64,000 nucleotides of DNA from Trichobilharzia regenti (taxonomy: Eukaryota > Platyhelminthes > Trematoda > Strigeidida > Schistosomatidae): positions 31,239,379 to 31,303,378 of the forward strand of contig OX235263.1 of assembly GCA_944472135.2 (NCBI GenBank), read 5' to 3'. Every line of letters starts with the position of its first letter. Position 1 is the first letter of the stretch. Shown here in pieces: positions 34,028 to 45,039 of this stretch. The notes beneath the pieces are model-generated. The model made no database searches. It saw only the letters and a program-made list of their open reading frames with translations, and had not been told where the DNA came from. The position numbers were made by a program, and so were the translations under genes.

Positions 34028-35212
34028 AATTTGGAAACTACTCGAGTACTACGGCGTGCAGTGCCCAAATATTCATCAACCTTATTATTCAACAGCTGTA
34101 CGACAACGGCACATCTCAAGTCATCCACAACGGAAATCTCAGCGAGGCGTTAAGAGTAAACACAGGAGTCAGACAAGGGTGGTTATTATTACTGGTGATG
34201 ATATTCCTAATTGTGGTGGACTGACTGGATTATGTGTCACACAGTGGGAAACGAGAAGACAGGGATATCCTGGACCGACGTGAAGAACCTAGAAGACGTG
34301 GATTTCGCGCGTGGATGGTTTATGTTTGATGTCACACAAAATCGACGACTTACAAGTGAGCGAAAACCGACAAACTGGTCGAAGAAGCAGCCAGTGAAGA
34401 CAGGACTCCATGTGAACATAGACAAGACGGAGGTTATGAAAATAACCAGCCAACAACAACAACAGCAGCAGTAACATCCAGGGTCACTCACCATCAACGG
34501 GAGGGATTTGAAAGAGGTTACTTCATTCACTTATCTAGGGAGTATTGTCTCAACTACAGGGGGAACGGACGAGGATGTCAAATCGAGAAACACATTCATC
34601 AACTTAAAACTAATCTGGAAATTTAAGAGTTGGTTTGTAGGGATTTGATTGATTATAGGATTTTCATCATGATCTGGAAATCTTCGTCACTCAGTCAGCA
34701 TCAACAACAAAATTCGGATTTTCAATACAAACGTAAATTCAGTTCTTCTATACGGATCAGAAACTTGGTGGGTGGGTCACAAAGAATATTTCCAACAGCC
34801 TGTTGCAGACCTTTATTAACAACTATCTTCGCTCTCTACTGAAGATCAGATGGCCGGGCGGGAAATAATCACCAACAAGAAACTATGGGAACAAACAAAA
34901 CAAGGACCAATCGCCCAACAAATATGCAGGAGAAAGTGGATGGAGATGGATTGGACACTCGCTGAGGAAACCGCTGGGTGACATCACGTGTCAGGCCCTC
35001 GAGTGGAACTCGAAAGGGAAGTGGCGAGTGGGTCGTCGGTACGAGAGTGACATGCAGGGGATCGTGTGAAGAGGAGTTGAAAGAGTATGGACTAACATGG
35101 ATGCAGGTGAAAAGTACAGCAGAAGGAAGGCAGAAGTGGCAAGTGGAGACGTGTAGTTGAAGGCCTATGTTCCACTAGGAACCCGAGGGAGCAACAGTAA
35201 TAATAAATAATG
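34028..35212 (+). mobile_element. LINE family A 3' fragment, near-identical inverted copy of 22697-23860
   Basis: A 5'-truncated copy beginning at TAATTTGGAAACTACTCGAG. It carries the same peculiar frames as the 22.7-kb element, for example NVRTM-less RT parts read as CHTVGNEKTGISWTDVKNLE and the glutamine run before the TAA. It ends in TTCCACTAGGAACCCGAGGG with AGTAATAATAA. A SINE1 tail (34623-34672) replaces part of it. It lies in DESI2-like intron 3. Confidence 0.85.
34623..34672 (-). mobile_element. SINE1 tail fragment inside LINE A
   Basis: AGTTGGTTTGTAGGGATTTG and GGATTTTCATCATGATCTG are the SINE1 3' end in reverse. Confidence 0.65.
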
Positions 35213-36069
35213 TTAGTTTGATTGGTAACGATGATTGTCGCCAACTTAGTACTTGTAGAAGTTACAAAGAGTTAAACTAAGAAGAGAATCCGATAATTTG
35301 GATTCAAATAAACTGGATACTTTTGTCACTTATTGTTTGAAACTTATAACAGTGGTTTAGCGTGCTAGTTTGATACAACACAAGGTGATACACAATATGT
35401 TTTTTACCTGATTGAAGTTTAGGATACAATTTACTGCATATTATAAAATAGAGTTTCCACACCTATGTCGTTCGTTGTATGTCTGTGAAAACAGTGTTGT
35501 ATCTGTTTTATTTCACATGTGTGGTGTTTGTTCAGCATACTGTTATTGCTTTGCAGTCTCTTACACTTTTATTTTCTTCATTGGAATAAGTCAGTTGGTA
35601 TCTAAATTTCTAATGGAGATGGCTATGTCGAAATTTTTTTTTATCAGAACTTGTGGTTGACTAAAAGTAGATTACATTATGTTAGGTTATAGGAAATATT
35701 TCACCATATACATGTTGGTATTCCAGGTGCTTCATATCATCATGCGGAAGCTTTTACACCAAAATTTTCAGCTCACACAGAACATTCCCGTCTGTTTCCT
35801 GTATCATATATTTTTACAAGTATAAAAATGATACGTTGAAAATTGTATGAGTTCCTGTCGAAATTCATATGAGTCTCAAAAACGTTTATATATGGTTATT
35901 AAGTTGATGATGCTCTAGATGCATTATAATTTCCAGTTACCAGTACTATATCCACATTCTGTCTGTTTATTTATCTATTGAGTTTCATCGTTATTAGAGA
36001 TGTGGCTACCGTTTTGTGCGACTTCAAGTAATAGATTTGTCGATTTATAGATTTTGTAACAAATCAAAA

Positions 36070-36432
36070 ATCAGGGAGTATTGCTCAAGTGTTTCGTCCA
36101 CCTTCTTTGGGATTCTTCAGAAGTACTCACCCATAACTCCACTGGGATTGAACACGTTGCGGAGAAAACCTCCTGACACTTCAGTCGCTGGGTTAGAATC
36201 CAGTGACCAATGAATTTATATATCTGTCATTTTATAATATAGTGCTACCACCAAGCAGTGTCATTGATTAACGTTCGCTTATTTCAACTGGTCACAACTT
36301 CTCATTACAACATCCTGGCATCTTTCCTATAGGCACTAATAAGCTGCAGAGTGATATGTAGATGTTTGAGTTTTTGTAGGAATTTTAAATAATTTCAATG
36401 TAGGTTTCATTACGAACCAGCATCAGATCGTT
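36070..36432 (-). mobile_element. Worn SINE1 copy
   Basis: Minus strand; landmarks TTCGTCCACCTTCTTTGGGA, GATTGAACACG (box B relic), AACTGGTCACAACTTCTCAT. Its tail (TTTTTGTAGGAATTT) is displaced to 36364-36432. Confidence 0.6.
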
Positions 36433-36465
36433 TACCCTTTTACACTTATTGCTTTTTCAATTAAG

Positions 36466-36607
36466 GGAAAGGCTGTATATGGGTCGGACTTATCTATCAA
36501 AGAAAGCAGTCGAGCGGCTGCTTGTAAGTTTGGCTGACGAATTCCGTGGTGATGCCTATCATTTGCTTCATTTCAACTGCAATCATTTCACTTCACAGTT
36601 TGTTGAT
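36466..36607 (+). CDS. DESI2: DESI2-like isopeptidase, exon 4 (catalytic Cys)
   Basis: Residues 91-138, starting KERLYMGRTYLSKKAVERLL and ending with HLLHFNCNHFTSQFVD. HFNCNHF equals HKNCNHF of human DESI2, so Cys129 is the expected nucleophile; the N-x-x-H surround is intact. The acceptor is TTCAATTAAG and the donor GTAAGT. The exon ends in phase 0 and is followed by a 19.9-kb intron. Confidence 0.93.
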
Positions 36608-36769
36608 GTAAGTATTCTATTGCACTTTCTTTCATTTACTAAATATCAAAATTTACTCACTATGCTTTTGTTCCCAAATGTTTGAAATCATTGTTTCAGC
36701 TTACACTGGAACTTGTTTATTTGCTGTTTTTCGTTAGTAGTTGATTTGCGTCATCTCTCGCGTAGACGT

Positions 36770-37515
36770 GATATCTGACTATCGATCAAAAGATGTGTGT
36801 AATGTGCAGCAGTTCACTTTGTTCTGCTTTATGGTTGTCAGGCATGGCCATTTGAAGTGGAGGGCTAGTTGTCTTTGACTGCAGATGTTTGCTTTCTATC
36901 CCTCCTGTTGCGATATAATATGGTGATCAGTAATATTGAGGTTAGGCGTAGAGCGTTAGGTAAGGAGGTAAAGTAAATCGATAAGCTTTTGAAGCTGCAC
37001 CGATTAAGATGCCTAGGACACGTGTTATGTTTGTGAAGACACTCTCCCTTGTTGAGCAATGTTCAACGAGAAGTGGCTCAAAGTCTCAATGGTCCAGATG
37101 CATCCACTCCTTGTGATTTATAATACCGAATAAAATTATATTATTCTTGCATCTTTTTGCCTCATAATTCTGTTTATTATCTATGTTTTGCATTTCTCCT
37201 ACTTTCTTCTCTTGCTTTGTGTGATACATGGAGGGAGAGTGGCAACTCGAACTGCTGCACATCAGTGCAAAGCTATACGTCGGAACCAGTGAACAATATT
37301 ATCTGACATAAAATTCCGTTGGAAAAGAATCGGGGCGGTCAAACCTAAACCTGGTATCAATCCATGAAGTCTCTAACAGTTGGTTTAAGCCACATAAGGA
37401 GGTGTAGACAGCCTGGTTGGGGTTCTCGAGGTGCTAAGAACCCAGTGACTTGAGATTGTTGGTGCTACAGGTCAGAATTGTTTTTCGTGACACAGATGCA
37501 TTCATTCTGTACAAT
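36770..37515 (+). mobile_element. LINE family B relic, rearranged
   Basis: 36770-37310 matches the B C-terminal region and 3' end, but skips an internal piece of about 190 bp between the GAGCAATGTT and GGCTCAAA(A/G)TC landmarks. 37322-37515 matches just that missing piece (GGTCAAACCTAAACCTGG to the ATGCATTCATTC landmark). Either two copies overlap or the copy was rearranged. Strongly diverged with no open frame. Confidence 0.65.
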
Positions 37516-37640
37516 CTTCTGGACCCGTTATCTCCTAGTGTTTTCCCACGTTACTATTCTTTCCAACTAAACTTGAAATCTTTCATCAAGTCATCCCATT
37601 AATTTTTTTAGTTTATTGTGACTGCGACTGTGTTTAACAT

Positions 37641-37873
37641 TTTTTTCCTTCACGTTCCCAGTGGAACATAGGGCTTCAAGCTAGAGGCTTGAAGTTTCTG
37701 TAGCAGTGTTTACTTTTACAGGATGGGGTTGCTAGCCTCATGCTCAACCTTTCCTCCTTACCAGCTTTATTACTGGCTTAGCGAGGTAAATGAGTGTGTC
37801 TGTGGCCGGGGATCGAACCCCGAACTATGTGCATGGTTGGCGAGCGTCCTAACCGCTGTGCCACCGACGAACA
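37641..37873 (-). mobile_element. SINE2 copy, best preserved
   Basis: On the minus strand the head folds as a cloverleaf-like unit. It has an acceptor pair near GTCGGTGG/CCACCGAC (one base differs here), an AACCATGCACATGGTT hairpin in the anticodon position and a CGGGGTTCGATCCCCG T arm. The tail ends CTTGAAGCCCTATGTTCCAC then TGGGAACGTGAAGG and A's. Confidence 0.86.
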
Positions 37874-38052
37874 TTTAGCTTATTTCTTTTTTCACAAGGT
37901 TTCACATTCACCCATTTCAGTACCATAACTGTATGCATCTGATCTTTTCGTGATTGTAGTGAAGTTACTTGACATACGAAATTCCTTAGCATAACTTACT
38001 TTTATTCAGAACTGATAGAAAAAACCCATTTCATAATCGGCTAATGAGTTTA

Positions 38053-38374
38053 ATTCCATTATGGGTAAATTTTGTTTTGATAAAGTCTCACAGTGTTATA
38101 CAGTAATGTTTACTGATGACGTTTCGAGCACAATTTATTGCTCATAATCATATCAAGGTACTCACACGACTTCCTAACTTCACTTGTATAGTTCCATTGT
38201 TTTTCACTTGATTTGATTGGTAATAGTATTTTCCATATTTTGGGTATGAGTGATGAGTCATTCCTATTGCATGTGTTGGGTGTAGACTCAATGAACAAGG
38301 ACTTTATCAAAACAAAATTTACCCATAATGGAATTACACTCTACCACAGTGCACAAGTTTTATTCTTATATCAA
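38053..38374 (-). mobile_element. Short Penelope-like insertion with inverted end and 15-bp target duplication
   Basis: A 322-bp insertion flanked by a perfect 15-bp duplication CGGCTAATGAGTTTA (38038-38052 and 38375-38389). On the minus strand it contains an inverted terminal-repeat piece, then the ORF C-terminus (LFIESTPNTCNRNDSSLIPK, then SNKLCSKRHQ and stop), then terminal repeat. 38053-38087 and 38300-38334 are perfect 35-bp inverted copies. The protein end is homologous to that of the 41.6-kb element. Confidence 0.88.
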
Positions 38375-39335
38375 CGGCTAATGAGTTTACTTTTCGTACT
38401 ATTGTGTAGTGTATATTTAAGGCACATATGAATTAGTTGTCTGACGAGACTTAGCTAACTGCTATGACTTTTATACTGCATAATGTGTAATTTAAAAGCT
38501 AATTCATTGACTTGTAACTTCAAGTTTCTGATCACCTGCGGTAGCTTTAAATGAGTGGTCATTCGATGTAGTAAGTCACGATCGAAACTGAGATGTAGAT
38601 CTTGAGTTATTGAAGGATTTAAACAACAACATCTATCAGATTAGTGCCCTAGTGGACTAAGATCACAGGCTTACATACTAACCATATCTTAATATTATAC
38701 CTCAACCACTGCGGTTAATGTATTTTATTAACATCACAGTTTTTAAATAGCAAGTCGTAGTTAAATAGTATATCACTGGATTTTTTCACAAATTGACGAT
38801 TCTCTGTCGGTACGTGTAAAGAAATTTGTTAATTTATGAAAAATAAGTAAACGAAATTACCATGTGATTAATATATTAAACTTGGGGTTTGTCGCTCGAT
38901 AAATTTATTATTAAATAATGTTGGTCTTATACCTCATTGCCAAGCATTGCTAATTTTATCTTTACAAGCATAGCACGCTTACTGTTTGTATGTGTATTTT
39001 TGGAGCACTGATAAAGTATTACTAATCTTCAAAGTAGCAGTTAATACAGAATGCTGATACTGAATTAGTTCTTTTTAGGGATTAAAATGGTTACAATTAT
39101 TTGTCACGATCTTATGAAGAGTATAGTGAGTACTGTCTATCTATTACTCTCCTCAACCATAAGTACTTCGCAGGCTGTTTTGAAGAAATTATTATTTAGG
39201 CTTTGAATTAAAAGGGATGGCATGTTAGGTGGAATTTCGGCTTATATGCTCATGCGTTAGTCTTCCAACTGATTGTCATCAAGTCACAACCACACTACTG
39301 GCAATTAGAGGTAGTATTTTATTTTTACGAGCCAT

Positions 39336-39670
39336 TGAGAACAAGCAGGGAGTACTGGATAGCTGTTTCGTCATAGTTTGGAATCATCGGTAGTATGCAT
39401 CTACTGGGGTTCGAACCCAGGACCTTCCGGTTACAAGGCAAGCTCGTGTACCATTCAGCCACTGGGACCCCATTCAATGGCCCATGAATTCTAACTCCTA
39501 CCGATTCGTATGGTATATGAGCTTGTCTTGTAACCGGAAGGTCCTGGGTGCGAACCTCAATGGGTGTGTACAGCCGATTATTCCTAAACTAGGATGAAAC
39601 AGCCGTCCATTACTCCCTGCCTGTTTTCACTTGTTCTCTAACTGATATCAATCCGTGATCCTTACAAACC
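39336..39670. mobile_element. Inverted (head-to-head) pair of SINE1 copies
   Basis: 39336-39510 is a minus copy (GGGAGTACTGGATAGCTGTT, GGGGTTCGAACCCAGG). 39511-39670 is a plus copy that starts inside the tRNA-like part (GAGCTTGTCTTGTAACCGG) and runs through AAACTAGGATGAAACAGCCG to CTAACTGATATCAATCC. Both belong to a subfamily with GATGATTCC-like hammerhead blocks. Confidence 0.8.
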
Positions 39671-39894
39671 AACTGTAGTATTTTATGCTTCCTGGCACCA
39701 AGTATACCTCAACAATCATATTGATTTGCACATATTTGGCGATGAGTCACACCAGTTGTGTTAGGTCTGGTGATATTTACCTGGCTAAATAAATTCTTTA
39801 TCCAGTAACCGAGGAGCACTTTTCCCCCACACTTTTTAGTCTATCACAAACCATGTCTTTGTCCTTCTCTCTACGGAAGGACGTTTGATCTGTT

Positions 39895-40465
39895 TTACGA
39901 TACAGTGTTGAAACATGGATGTTGAATGCAGAAACACACTATAAGTGGCTTTGTTTCTTTCCTTACGTTAAGTGGTGCAGCATTATAAGTAATCATTGAG
40001 TTAGGCTTAGTGGGTTGGGTTTTAAGCGAAAGCTTATCGACAAGATTGTTAAGCTCTATTGATTAAAGTGTTTGAAAAGTGTGTTGCGCATTCCGATCCA
40101 TCACTGAAGTAATTTTTGGGGTAGAAAAGATCTTGTGGAGGTCAGATCAGAATATGCTACTTAGCCATGGAGTCATCGGTTATTGGTTGGAGTCTTCATA
40201 GGAAAATGTGGACCACCCGGCTTCCATTCAGGAAATGTTAAAAACAAGTGGTTAAACTCTTTGTAAAAAGAGTCGAAATCATCGGCGCAAATCTATTCAC
40301 TTTTTTTCCTCTAACGAATACTAAATAATATTCACTGACCTATTTGTTATTCTCTCCTTCTTCATTTTTGTTCGTTTTGGCTTCATTGTATTTCTTCTCT
40401 ATCTGTTTTTGTGTGCTTTCTAAATTCTTATACGTTGCATCTGTACACAGTTGTTATGCTTTGTA
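39895..40465 (+). mobile_element. LINE family B relic, very old
   Basis: Weak but collinear resemblance to the B 3' part: AAGTGGTGCAGCATTATAAG like AAGTGGCATAATAAGG, GTGTGTTGCGCATTCC like ATGTGTTACGTATGCC, and a T- and C-rich tail with TTCTTCTCTATC. A TA repeat follows at 40510-40550. Confidence 0.5.
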
Positions 40466-40507
40466 ATGAAGCATGCAATCATTCCTAGTCAAAAAGCTTT
40501 TTTCATT

Positions 40508-40509
<2 letters not shown>

Positions 40510-40550
<41 letters not shown>
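40510..40550. repeat. TA microsatellite
   Basis: About 20 pure TA units directly after the LINE B relic. Confidence 0.95.
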
Positions 40551-40554
<4 letters not shown>

Positions 40555-40702
40555 TTGGTGTGAAAATTAACAACAGATCCGGTATGTGTGTCCACTGATC
40601 CCTTTCGATGAAATCTTATCGACTGACCATCATGAATGCTTGGTTATAATCTAGCACAAACTTTTTCTGTCGAGTATCTATTCAAACAATTATTTCCCTT
40701 TA

Positions 40703-40948
40703 TGAATTTAGATAAAGCAGTAAGAAGACGTAATTTGTCTGAATTGTGTAATGTATTTGCGCAACACATTTCGAACAATCTGATCACACACGGACTTGTC
40801 ATAGAAATATATATGAAATTAATAAAGAGGTAAGAGGTGAGTCTATTTTCTCACCTCTTGTGTGTGATCAGATTGTTCGAAATGTGTTGCGCAAATACAT
40901 TACACAATTCAGACAAATTACCTCTTCTTATTGCTTTATCTGAATATC
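40703..40948. repeat. Large imperfect palindrome with nested 10-bp hairpin
   Basis: Arms 40703-40791 and 40860-40948 are inverted copies of about 88 bp with few mismatches (both include GTGTAATGTATTTGCGCAAC). The 68-bp spacer itself contains AAGAGGTGAG (40832-40841) and CTCACCTCTT (40850-40859), a perfect hairpin abutting the right arm. The family is not recognised; one arm motif recurs at 58098-58132. Confidence 0.8.
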
Positions 40949-41555
40949 TATTCCCTAGTACTCATAGTAATGCTTTATTATCGTTCTACTGAATTAAATT
41001 CTGAGTGACTTTCTGTATTCATTGTAAAGAGATTCAGTCACTTGCAAACTTTAGAGAAAAGTGAATTCTCTTGCACAAGTTACTAAGTTGTGTTTACACC
41101 AACGTTTTCTATCAAACAAATATCGTGTGCAAATCGAAAAAAAAGAATTATCCGTACTACATAGTTGTATTTCTGCACGCATTCACATAGTTGAGCAAAC
41201 TGTTTTATAACTGTTTGGGTTCTTACAAGTCAGTTTATTTATCATCCAGTGTATTTGATGTATATACACACTAATTTTAATCACCACACACCTTTTTTTC
41301 GACAATGAAATCGATTGAAAACTATGCAGTACTGATTATTCTCCAGGGGGTTTTCTGTTTTGTGTTGTTGAGTTGTAGTATATGCAAATGTTCAAATCAG
41401 TCAATCACCGATTCATTCTAAAATATAATAATGATGTCTAATGCGTTTTGGATTTTTCTGTTCCATTTAATGACTTGTATGAGTGAGATTTATGCTATGG
41501 TGAAATTAAGCGAGATGAAATAAGTTATGTAGAATGGAAATTAATTAGCAAGAAA

Positions 41556-42150
41556 ATGTTTTAATATATGTGTAAAACTTGGGCACTATATTAGTTTGTT
41601 TTTTAGATGTATCACACAGTGAAACAGTATCATTTACTGGATGATGTTTCGAACTAAATTCATTGTTCATAATCTTGCCATCAATTATAATCACACGATG
41701 TCGAAACTTGGAATTTATAGTTTTCTTTGTTCCCACCTACTCGTCGTAGGGGTAGTAGAATTTTCCAGGTGTCTGGGACAGGTGTTGAACCATTCGTGTT
41801 ACACGTATTCGTTTGCAGTTGATTCGATGTATAAAGCTGCTGTTATCCCCACCCTGTCACGTTAGATTTTAAACCTGTCATCTTATCCCATGGGGTTGTG
41901 TGTAACCACATATAGTGCTATAGGTGAACTATCTTCCAGATTTCTTATCTTATCAGGGTCAGCTAATCTATATTTTGCTAGGTTTTTATGCTTGGTTAGT
42001 CTGACTACCTCTGTTCTACTACTTTGACCTATGTATTTGACCTGACAGTCATTGCAGAGTATTAGATACACTAAATTTTTTTGTGTTATTGGCTTCACAG
42101 AATCTTTTAACCGAATAGAACAGAACCATAGATCTGCAGACAAATAATCA
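41556..42150 (-). mobile_element. Penelope-like element 3' part with terminal repeat
   Basis: Reading leftward: GIY-YIG domain (LVYLILCNDCQVKYIGQSSR, frame 41883-42143), then NTNGSTPVPDTWKILLPLRR in another frame, then the ORF end IMNNEFSSKHHPV (frame 41545-41736), then the non-coding end with TCACTGTGTGATAC and GTGCCCAAGTTTTACACATA. The last two blocks recur at 12.1, 38.1 and 59.5 kb and mark the element's terminal repeat. Stops and frameshifts are present. Confidence 0.8.
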
Positions 42151-43220
42151 TCTTTTTAGAAGTTTCGCTAGTCGATCTTTTCTCTGATTTTTTCTAAGGA
42201 ACTTAACCACTACAAGTGATCCTCATATTCACTGAACGGACAGTGTTTGGGTAGCAAATGACTGTTATGTTACTCTTTGTTGTGACCATCCCCCTTCCAT
42301 CTCTGGAAACATACTGTCTTGTGATCAGTATTTTGGTCACTAATTGTTTGCTTTCATTTCAATAGAAATAGCTGCACAACACTTCAATTCCTAACTTATG
42401 TGTATACGCAGTTCATTCGCTTTGATTTACTGAACCAATTTTATCATCTGCGTTCTCTATACGAACTGCTTGAAAGAAGACGTCGCATTTCACTGTTATT
42501 CTGCTGACTGACAATTAGATCCCAGGTACATACACGACCTACCTGTACTCGATGATTGACTGTACCTACCTATCACCTAATAAGAGCTGAATTCTCTACC
42601 TATCTATCACTGCAAGCATCGATGTCAATCAGTTCTGTTCAGTGAAGTTAATGAGGATTTCTTAGCATTAGCAGACAACTAGAAATAATCCTTGCGGAAC
42701 AACATTAAACTCGATGGTCTTAACGAGTTGTACCTTCGTATTCAACGTAGCGATTGATAGTTCTTGTTAGATGTGTCATAAACTTAGATGTGAGTATTTC
42801 CCAGATTTCGCTACAAGCCATCATTAAAACATCTTCTGCTTCTTTTGGAATTAACTGCATCATAGTGTTTGAGCTGAATATTTCAAAAGCTAAAATAATT
42901 ATGAATTCATCAATCAACTAAAATATTGCCGTTCATTTATTTACTCAAAGCTGATCTCTCATGAATACCGTCAATTATGATAATAAGAAAGAGAGATGGC
43001 AATCAAATTTCAATTGTGTGATTAACACATGAAGTGCTCATGTATCGCCAAATGTTGCTTGATTTAAATTATTCGAAAATGCATTATCGATTTACTTTTT
43101 TTTAATGATTGAAATCAGAATAAACCTTTGTGACCTACAAAACGCTGTGTATGTGTGTGTATATGTTTTCTAAATATTTTAGATTATTTCACTCAAATAT
43201 TTTTATAAACATTAAATTTT

Positions 43221-43248
43221 GGTGTGTGTGTGTGTGTGTGTGTGTGTG
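43221..43248. repeat. TG microsatellite
   Basis: About 14 TG units. Confidence 0.95.
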
Positions 43249-43741
43249 CTGAGAACAGTATTCATGAAATTTGTGAACTTTATTCTAACTGTTACTAGTA
43301 ACAATAAATGATCGTTATTACCAATTAATTTATAAAGTAGTTGCAGTAATAATAATAACGATGATGATAAAGTATTTCTAATGTCCCATAGTGTTTGACT
43401 TGTGTGTGTATGCCTGAAGCATTTTCTACTTGTTTCGAATGAAGTTTAAGACATTTATGTTATATTGCTTGCCTTCTATCTTAATGTGCAACAGATCGCT
43501 TCGTCCTCTTCTGTCGCTACGTGACATGGCCATTGAAAGTGGAAGATAATGAAAAGACTAGCTGTTTGTGATCATAGATGCCTGGCTTCACCCTCCCATG
43601 ATAAAGGGTGTAATATAGTGAATAATATTGTGATTAGGCGTAGGTTGCTTAGGTACGGAGGGTAAATTAATCGATGAGATTGTGAAGGCTAACCGACTGA
43701 AATGTTGTGCACGCCTAGCCATCGCCTTCCTCAACGGGCAA

Positions 43742-43924
43742 TGTTTTTTTCTTCCTTCACGTTCTCCAGTGGCTTGAAGTTTCTTTAGCAGTGTTTATTT
43801 TATAGGATGGGATTGCTAGCCTCATACCCAACCTTTACTACTTACCAGCAATATTTCTGGCTTAGCGAGGTAAAGGAGTGCATTGGTCGGGGATCGAACC
43901 CTGAACCATGTGCATGTTGGTCGG
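43742..43924 (-). mobile_element. SINE2 copy inside LINE B
   Basis: Shortened SINE2 (part of the tail hairpin missing) splitting a LINE B relic between the GGGCAATGTT and CTGATATATGATTGGG landmarks. Confidence 0.78.
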
Positions 43925-44162
43925 CTGATATATGATTGGGTCAGGTTGAAAAAGAGTTAGGGGATATGTAACCAAAATCTGGAATCAGTCCATGAAATGT
44001 TTTACAGTTAGTTTGAGTCATGTAGGGAGGTATGGAAGTTCTGGTTCGAGTTCTCGAAATGCTCAGAAGTAATGGCTGGAGACTAGTGGAGATATAGCTC
44101 AGAGTGGAGTAGATACATTCATTCTCTCTGATCTGTCATGTCCATTGTACCCTTTTGTTTTC

Positions 44163-45039
44163 TTACTTACTTTACTTTACTTTGGCTATCTCCTACGGGA
44201 GGATGAGCCGGCTTCATGAACATCTCGAATCATCGCTGCCCTGGCGCGGCGATCTGATGCAAGGTTTTGCGACACGGTTATCCAATTCCTGTTCCACAGA
44301 CGGAGTCCGTAGATGGTTTGTAGTCCCAGGCACTCCATATCAGCCTTGACTGTACCAAGCCATGTTTTCAGCTGTTCACCCCTGTAACATCGCCAAGATG
44401 GAAATGGCGAGGGATTTAGAACTGCTTTGACCAGATCGTCATCTGGTCGGCGCAGAACATGGCCAAACCACCGAAGGCGACGTTGTTGGACCAGTACTGG
44501 AATTTGGTTGATATTGTAGAGTTCATGAAGTTTCATGGGAATTAGATACGAGTGATGTCCCCACCATCGCTCGGCCTTTTGTTTGAGAGTGCAGCTCTAG
44601 CCTTTACACAACCAAATGTGACCTACAAGGCAGTAGGAGTGGAGTAGGGAGTCCACTATCCATTGGAAGCCACCCGGTGACCGGAGTCCGGTTCATACGC
44701 CTTTTTGAATGGGGCCAGACATCCAAAGCATCCAATAAGCCCTTTTTCCATACGTCTGCCGGTGAGCTTCATACACCAGTTGTTGGAGGTTTGGAATCAG
44801 GGTTTAGCCATCTCCCCTAGACTGTCATCCAATGGACAGTCAACCCGGCGAAGAGTGCCGGGCATCCGCTTTTGCCCTCTCACTTCGGTGAAAAACACCT
44901 CCGCCACGTGAAGGCAGTGAGTAGGACTTCCTCAGGAGAGGATATGTAAGACGCCCGGTCATATGGAAGCATTTCAAGAGGTGTACAGAGGGGTGGCCAA
45001 CCCGCAGCGCAAGGCACCCACCCCCGACCATCCTGAGGC
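44163..45039 (-). mobile_element. LINE family C, GC-rich chimeric or internally deleted element
   Basis: On the minus strand, a GC-rich 5' part (44540-45039) without RT motifs is joined to a LINE C-terminal coding end. That end reads VQQRRLRWFGHVLRRPDDDL and then SQNLASDRRARAAMIRDVHE (ORF at 44186-44536). The 3' end is a tandem AAAGT/AAGT tail. Flanks TTTGTTTTC (44154-44162) and TTTGTTTAC (45040-45048) look like a 9-bp target duplication with one change. The jump from 5' sequence straight to the ORF end suggests an internally deleted, non-autonomous element. Base composition stands out from the AT-rich surroundings. Confidence 0.72.

Larger units (their letters stand above)
33971..36465 (+). 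other. DESI2-like intron 3 and its contents
   Basis: GTAAGT to TTAAG, 2,495 bp. It carries a LINE A 3' fragment in sense orientation (34028-35212) that is almost the mirror image of 22697-23860, a SINE1 tail inside it (34623-34672) and a worn SINE1 (36070-36432). Nothing is recognised in 35213-36069. Confidence 0.8.
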
